A DNA stretch of 9,530 nt from an uncultured Gemmatimonadaceae bacterium (GTDB lineage: Bacteria > Gemmatimonadota > Gemmatimonadetes > Gemmatimonadales > Gemmatimonadaceae): NCBI GenBank assembly GCA_955652635.1, contig CATPBN010000276.1:1-9530 (forward strand). Reading direction: 5' to 3'. The position numbers and the translations under genes were made by a program. The notes beneath the pieces are model-generated. The model had not been told where the DNA came from. It was given only the letters and a program-made list of their open reading frames with translations, and made no database searches. Positions 6,792 through 9,530 of the stretch are shown here, piece by piece. Each line of letters opens with the position of its first letter. Position 1 is the first letter of the stretch.

Positions 6792-7958
6792 CTATTGCAG
6801 TATGGCCTTAGCGATGGTCTGGAGCTGCATGTTGGAGGTTCCCTCGTAAATCGCCCCGATCTTGGCGTCACGATAGAACTTCTCGACGGGGTAGTCCTTG
6901 GTGTACCCGTAGCCTCCGAACAACTCGATGCAAAGCGAAGTCACACGCTCTGCGACCTGCGACGAGAACAGCTTGGCCATAGCGCCTTCGCGCGCGATGT
7001 CTTTCCCCGCATCCTTGAGCCGTGCCGCGTTGTAGACCATCAATCGCGCGGCCTCGAGCTCCGTCGCCGCCTGCGCGAGCTGGAACTGGATTCCCTGAAA
7101 TTCTGCCAGCGGCTTTCCGAACTGCTTCCGTTCATTCACGTATTTGATCGTTGCGCGGAGTGCTCCCTGCGCGACGCCGATCATCTGCGCGCCGATTCCG
7201 ATGCGACCCTCGTTCAGGGTGTTGATTGCGATCTTGTAACCCTGACCGACGGGGCCCAGGACGTTCTCTTCGGGCACCTCACAGTCGTCTAACAAGAGCT
7301 CGACGGTGCTGGAGGCTCGGATGCCGAGCTTGTCTTCCTTCTTGCCGACAGACAATCCCTTGAAGCCGCGCTCGACGATGAAGGCCGTTATCCCGCGATA
7401 ACCAGCGGATGGGTCCGCGTTCGCGAAAACCACGAACACTCCCGCTTCCGCGCCGTTGGTGATCCACAATTTCTGTCCGCGAAGAACCCAACGATCTCCG
7501 CGCTTTTCCGCGCGCGTGGCCAGACCGAATGCATCTGAGCCCGACCCGGATTCCGACAGCGCGTAAGCTCCGATCACTTCGGACGTCAGCAGCGGCAGGT
7601 ATTTCGCCTTCTGAGCTTCGCTGCCGTACTGGTTGATGGGGTAATTCACGAGGGTGTTCTGGACGTCGCAGACGATCGCGGCTGCCGCATCGACCTTGCT
7701 GATCTCCTCCACTGCGAGCGTCACCATGAAGAGCGTTCCCCCGGCTCCCCCGTATTGCTCCGGAGCCCCGATCCCCATGAGGCCCAGCTCGAAGTATTTT
7801 GGCAGCAGCGCGGGGTCGATCTTGCCCGCCCTCTCCATCTCAGTTACGCGGGGACGCACTTCCTCCTCGGCGAAAGCCGCGACCGCGTCGCGGAACATCA
7901 CCTCTTCTTCGGAGAGAAGAGTCAGGGCGGAGGGCGAAGAGCTCGTGTCAGTTTGCAT
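6792..7958 (-). CDS. Acyl-CoA dehydrogenase, short/branched-chain type
   Basis: FAD-dependent flavoenzyme of 388 residues that introduces the alpha-beta double bond into acyl-CoA, passing electrons to electron-transfer flavoprotein. Visible signatures: ALSESGSGSDAF (133-144) around the FAD, LWITNGAEAG (164-173), the GYRGITAFIVERG strand (186-198), LNEGRIGIGAQMIG (248-261), KQFGKPLAEFQGIQ (278-291), FGGYGYTKDYPVEK (347-360), and IYEGTSNMQLQTIAK (370-384), whose E372 is the expected catalytic base. By recall the sequence is strikingly like mitochondrial ACADSB, so 2-methylbutyryl- or isobutyryl-CoA from Ile/Val breakdown is a plausible substrate; butyryl-CoA remains possible. It is cytoplasmic. 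The ATG at 7958 overlaps the cbiX stop by 11 bp and has GGAG 3 nt upstream, a rather short spacing, so coupling to cbiX is likely. No domain is missing. Confidence 0.95.
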   Translation of the reverse strand: MQTDTSSSPSALTLLSEEEVMFRDAVAAFAEEEVRPRVTEMERAGKIDPALLPKYFELGLMGIGAPEQYGGAGGTLFMVTLAVEEISKVDAAAAIVCDVQNTLVNYPINQYGSEAQKAKYLPLLTSEVIGAYALSESGSGSDAFGLATRAEKRGDRWVLRGQKLWITNGAEAGVFVVFANADPSAGYRGITAFIVERGFKGLSVGKKEDKLGIRASSTVELLLDDCEVPEENVLGPVGQGYKIAINTLNEGRIGIGAQMIGVAQGALRATIKYVNERKQFGKPLAEFQGIQFQLAQAATELEAARLMVYNAARLKDAGKDIAREGAMAKLFSSQVAERVTSLCIELFGGYGYTKDYPVEKFYRDAKIGAIYEGTSNMQLQTIAKAILQ

Positions 7959-8322
7959 TCGCTCCGATCCCCGCTCGCTCGAGGTCCACCTCCGCCAGCT
8001 TCTCGTGGAGTCCGAACGCCGGTGTCACGCTGAACTTGACGTGCGGAAATGCCCGCGCGACGCTGGCCACCATGCGTGGGATGTCCGCCGTCGAGTGACG
8101 GCCGGGCGACAGCATGTACGGAAAAACGGTGACATCGGTCGCCCCGCCCTGGACGCAGCTCGAGAACCCGGTGGCGATGTCCGGGTCGGCCAGCTCCATA
8201 TGCGCGTACCGCACGACGACGTCCGGTCCAGCCATTGTCTGGATCAGGTCGGCCATTGATCGCAGCATGTCGTTCGCTTCGTGCTTTTGCGAGCCGTGGT
8301 CGACTATGAGGATTCCCTTCAT
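7948..8322 (-). CDS. cbiX: CbiX/SirB-type small chelatase
   Basis: A 124-residue single-domain chelatase of the class II tetrapyrrole chelatase superfamily, the length of the archaeal CbiX-small type that works as a dimer. Visible: VDHGSQ with H9, YAHMELADPDI with H41/E43, and LSPGRHSTADIP with H76. H9 and H76 are the usual metal-handling histidines. Relatives insert cobalt (cobalamin) or iron (siroheme) into sirohydrochlorin; the sequence alone does not decide which. No other cobalamin or siroheme gene is present in the window, so it is isolated from its usual pathway. It lies 42 bp after the DUF1572 gene and overlaps the acyl-CoA dehydrogenase by 11 bp. The ATG at 8322 is the only start giving the family N-terminus MKGILIVDHGS. 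Confidence 0.9.
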   Translation of the reverse strand: MKGILIVDHGSQKHEANDMLRSMADLIQTMAGPDVVVRYAHMELADPDIATGFSSCVQGGATDVTVFPYMLSPGRHSTADIPRMVASVARAFPHVKFSVTPAFGLHEKLAEVDLERAGIGANAN

Positions 8323-8329
8323 GCCCGCA

Positions 8330-8335
8330 ACATTA
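8330..8335 (-). promoter_or_regulatory. -10-like TANNNT box just before cbiX
   Basis: In the 42-bp gap before cbiX the minus strand reads TAATGT (8335 to 8330), with 7 nt between it and the ATG at 8322. A weak -35 candidate, TTGCTT (8357 to 8352), lies 16 bp upstream. The spacing predicts a transcript starting at or next to the start codon, i.e. leaderless, and there is no convincing Shine-Dalgarno (only GCGGGC directly before the ATG). If real, cbiX and the dehydrogenase can be transcribed separately from the upstream genes. Confidence 0.3.
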
Positions 8336-8364
8336 GCGGCTCGGCCACGACAAGCAACCGCCGG

Positions 8365-8904
8365 TCAGTGGGCAGCTTCTTCGAGCCTGGCTCCTTCCTG
8401 CCAGAGGGGACGCGCGACGTCGGTGGCGTCTTCGTAAAAATGAATCGTTCCCGGGGCGTAAATCTTGGTGAGGAAGACGATCTGGCCCGTGTGCATGGCA
8501 AAGTGCTCGACTACGTGATAGATCGCACCGAGCACGGTGGTTTCCCGCCCCTGGATTCGAATCGGCTGTTGCAGGCGCTGCTCGGTAAGACCACCGAGAA
8601 CCTCGTCCGCCTTGCGTAAAACGGCCTCCAGATTGGCGAGCAAAGTCGCTCCGTTGTCGCCATCCCGCTGACTGAACTCGGCCGCACGGTTTCGCTTGGT
8701 CGACTGTCCGCCGATTCCGTTGAGTATCCACTCCGAGACGTTGCCCGTGAGGTGAACGAGAAGATTTCCGACGCTGTTCGAGTTTGCGTCGGGTCGCTTC
8801 CAGGTAGCTCCAGGCGGGAGGACGTTCACGCAATGCCGCAGCTTGATCGGATACTCCTTGATCAGCCAGTAGCGCGAACGGGAAATGAAAATGTCGGCGA
8901 TCAT
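8365..8904 (-). CDS. DUF1572 / DinB-fold putative metalloprotein
   Basis: A 179-residue protein that I recognise as the DUF1572 branch of the DinB/YfiT four-helix-bundle superfamily. Evidence is SVGNLLVHLTGNVSEWI (44-60) with H51, and HVVEHFAMHTGQIVFLTK (130-147) with H134 and H138 in the H-x3-H arrangement; H51/H134/H138 is the expected metal triad. Members of the superfamily include thiol transferases that use bacillithiol or mycothiol, but most, including DUF1572, have no established reaction, so no substrate is proposed. No signal peptide, so cytoplasmic. The ATG (8904-8902) shares one base with the stop of the upstream reductase gene (TGATG), a classic re-initiation junction, so its expression should follow that of the methylenetetrahydrofolate reductase. 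A 42-bp gap separates it from cbiX. Confidence 0.85.
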   Translation of the reverse strand: MIADIFISRSRYWLIKEYPIKLRHCVNVLPPGATWKRPDANSNSVGNLLVHLTGNVSEWILNGIGGQSTKRNRAAEFSQRDGDNGATLLANLEAVLRKADEVLGGLTEQRLQQPIRIQGRETTVLGAIYHVVEHFAMHTGQIVFLTKIYAPGTIHFYEDATDVARPLWQEGARLEEAAH

Positions 8905-9530
8905 CAGACTGCCCTCGCTTCGGCGGCCGCGAGCGTGTCGCGGAAGACTTCCAGCGCCAGCTCCACCTTTCCAAACGGAGCCGACACCTGCACGCCCTGT
9001 ACGTGTGGACGCACGCGCTCGAGCATCTCCCGAGCGATCGCGATCCCTTCAGCGACTCCGTCCTCCTTCGACTTCGCGCTGGCGGCTCGCATCCGTTCAA
9101 TAATAACTGGTGGCACAACGACGCCGGGAACTTCGTTGGCCAGGAATTCGGCATTGCGGTGGGACACGAGCGGCCAGATGCCCGCGACGATGGGAATGCG
9201 GGCATGCTCGATCGTGCGCAGGAACTTCTCGAGCTGACTGACGTCGAACACCGGCTGGGTGATCGCGTACTCCGCGCCGGCTTCGACCTTCCATTCGAAC
9301 CGCTTGAGCTCCTGCGCTGGATCGAGGGCTGCCGGATTCACACCCACGCCGATGGTGAACTTGGTCGGGGCACCGATGGCGTTGCCGCCCGGATCCAGGC
9401 CGTGATTCAGCTGGCTCACCAGGTTGGTCAGACCGATGGCATCGATGTCGAATACCGCCGTCGCGTTGGGATAGGGCCCCATCTTGGGCGGGTCACCGGT
9501 GATGAGGAGAAGATTGCGAAGGCCGACGGC
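8904..9530 (-). CDS. Methylenetetrahydrofolate reductase domain, N-terminus outside window
   Basis: The reading frame is open through the right edge; 209 C-terminal residues are visible. It begins AVGLRNLLLITGDPPK and continues with FDIDAIGLTNLV, KFTIGVGVNPAALDP, AEYAITQPVFD (matching the ITQxxFD loop of MetF), PIVAGIWPLVS and VPPVII. This is the FAD/folate-binding barrel that reduces 5,10-methylene- to 5-methyl-tetrahydrofolate for methionine synthesis. TGDPPK with YPNATAVFDID resembles the reductase half of bifunctional homocysteine S-methyltransferase/reductase proteins (Bacillus YitJ type) more than E. coli MetF, so an N-terminal methyltransferase domain may lie beyond base 9530; this is an inference. 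An in-frame ATG at 9482 is internal, since conserved residues precede it. The stop overlaps the DUF1572 start by one base. A stand-alone reductase is the alternative. Confidence 0.93.
   Translation of the reverse strand, partial: AVGLRNLLLITGDPPKMGPYPNATAVFDIDAIGLTNLVSQLNHGLDPGGNAIGAPTKFTIGVGVNPAALDPAQELKRFEWKVEAGAEYAITQPVFDVSQLEKFLRTIEHARIPIVAGIWPLVSHRNAEFLANEVPGVVVPPVIIERMRAASAKSKEDGVAEGIAIAREMLERVRPHVQGVQVSAPFGKVELALEVFRDTLAAAEARAV

Noticed and set aside
6774..6792. G-quadruplex on the minus strand
   Set aside because: Only three G-runs of three or more occur, followed by a GG, so a standard four-run motif is not met.
8333..9205. 290-codon minus-strand frame spanning the DUF1572 and reductase genes
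   Set aside because: It crosses two well-supported genes in another frame; Arg/Ser-rich translation with no recognisable domain.
9480..9482. ATG as the start of the methylenetetrahydrofolate reductase
   Set aside because: The conserved NLLLITGDPPK segment lies in frame upstream, so this methionine is internal and the gene continues past the window edge.
1..9530. CRISPR array, tRNA/rRNA, transposon ends, phage genes or riboswitch
   Set aside because: No regularly spaced repeats, cloverleaf, transposase or integrase motif was seen by reading both strands, and gaps between genes are too short (at most 120 bp) to hold most of these.

Overview
The window is GC-rich, densely packed bacterial chromosome with nine recognisable protein genes, one of them cut at each edge. 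There is no RNA gene, CRISPR array, insertion sequence or phage gene. Protein style suggests a free-living, aerobic, peptide- and fatty-acid-using heterotroph with mostly weak Shine-Dalgarno sites. Gemmatimonadota (or a relative such as Acidobacteriota) is my best guess, but it rests on overall impression and not on a marker gene.

Left block (1-4786, all on the minus strand, transcribed right to left): an M42 glutamyl/leucyl aminopeptidase, an S33 prolyl-aminopeptidase-like alpha/beta hydrolase, a 153-residue protein I cannot assign, a PHP-containing family X DNA polymerase (polX), and endonuclease III (nth, C-terminus outside the window). Gaps are 17, 9 and 24 bp, then a 4-bp ATGA overlap, so the five genes look like one operon. 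The last two form a base-excision-repair pair: Nth removes oxidised pyrimidines and nicks the abasic site; PolX can trim ends and fill gaps.

Middle: a 120-bp divergent spacer (4787-4906) carries a TATATT -10 candidate for the minus-strand operon. It is followed by one plus-strand gene, a secreted M61 metallopeptidase with a C-terminal PDZ domain (4907-6724). That gene converges on the right block across a 67-bp spacer holding a perfect 11-bp inverted repeat whose right arm is duplicated, the only evident terminator-like element.

Right block (6792-9530, minus strand): the methylenetetrahydrofolate reductase part of a one-carbon/methionine enzyme (N-terminus outside), a DUF1572/DinB-fold putative metalloprotein, a small CbiX/SirB-type chelatase, and a short/branched-chain acyl-CoA dehydrogenase. 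They are joined by a 1-bp overlap, a 42-bp gap and an 11-bp overlap, again operon-like, although the functions do not form one textbook pathway.

Points most worth a second look: PolX keeps all catalytic residues but has lost the usual residues that contact the nascent base pair; the TANNNT boxes placed 6-7 nt before the polX and cbiX start codons fit leaderless transcription; and the unassigned 153-residue protein lies within the repair/peptidase operon. I see no convincing new multi-gene defence or mobile system.
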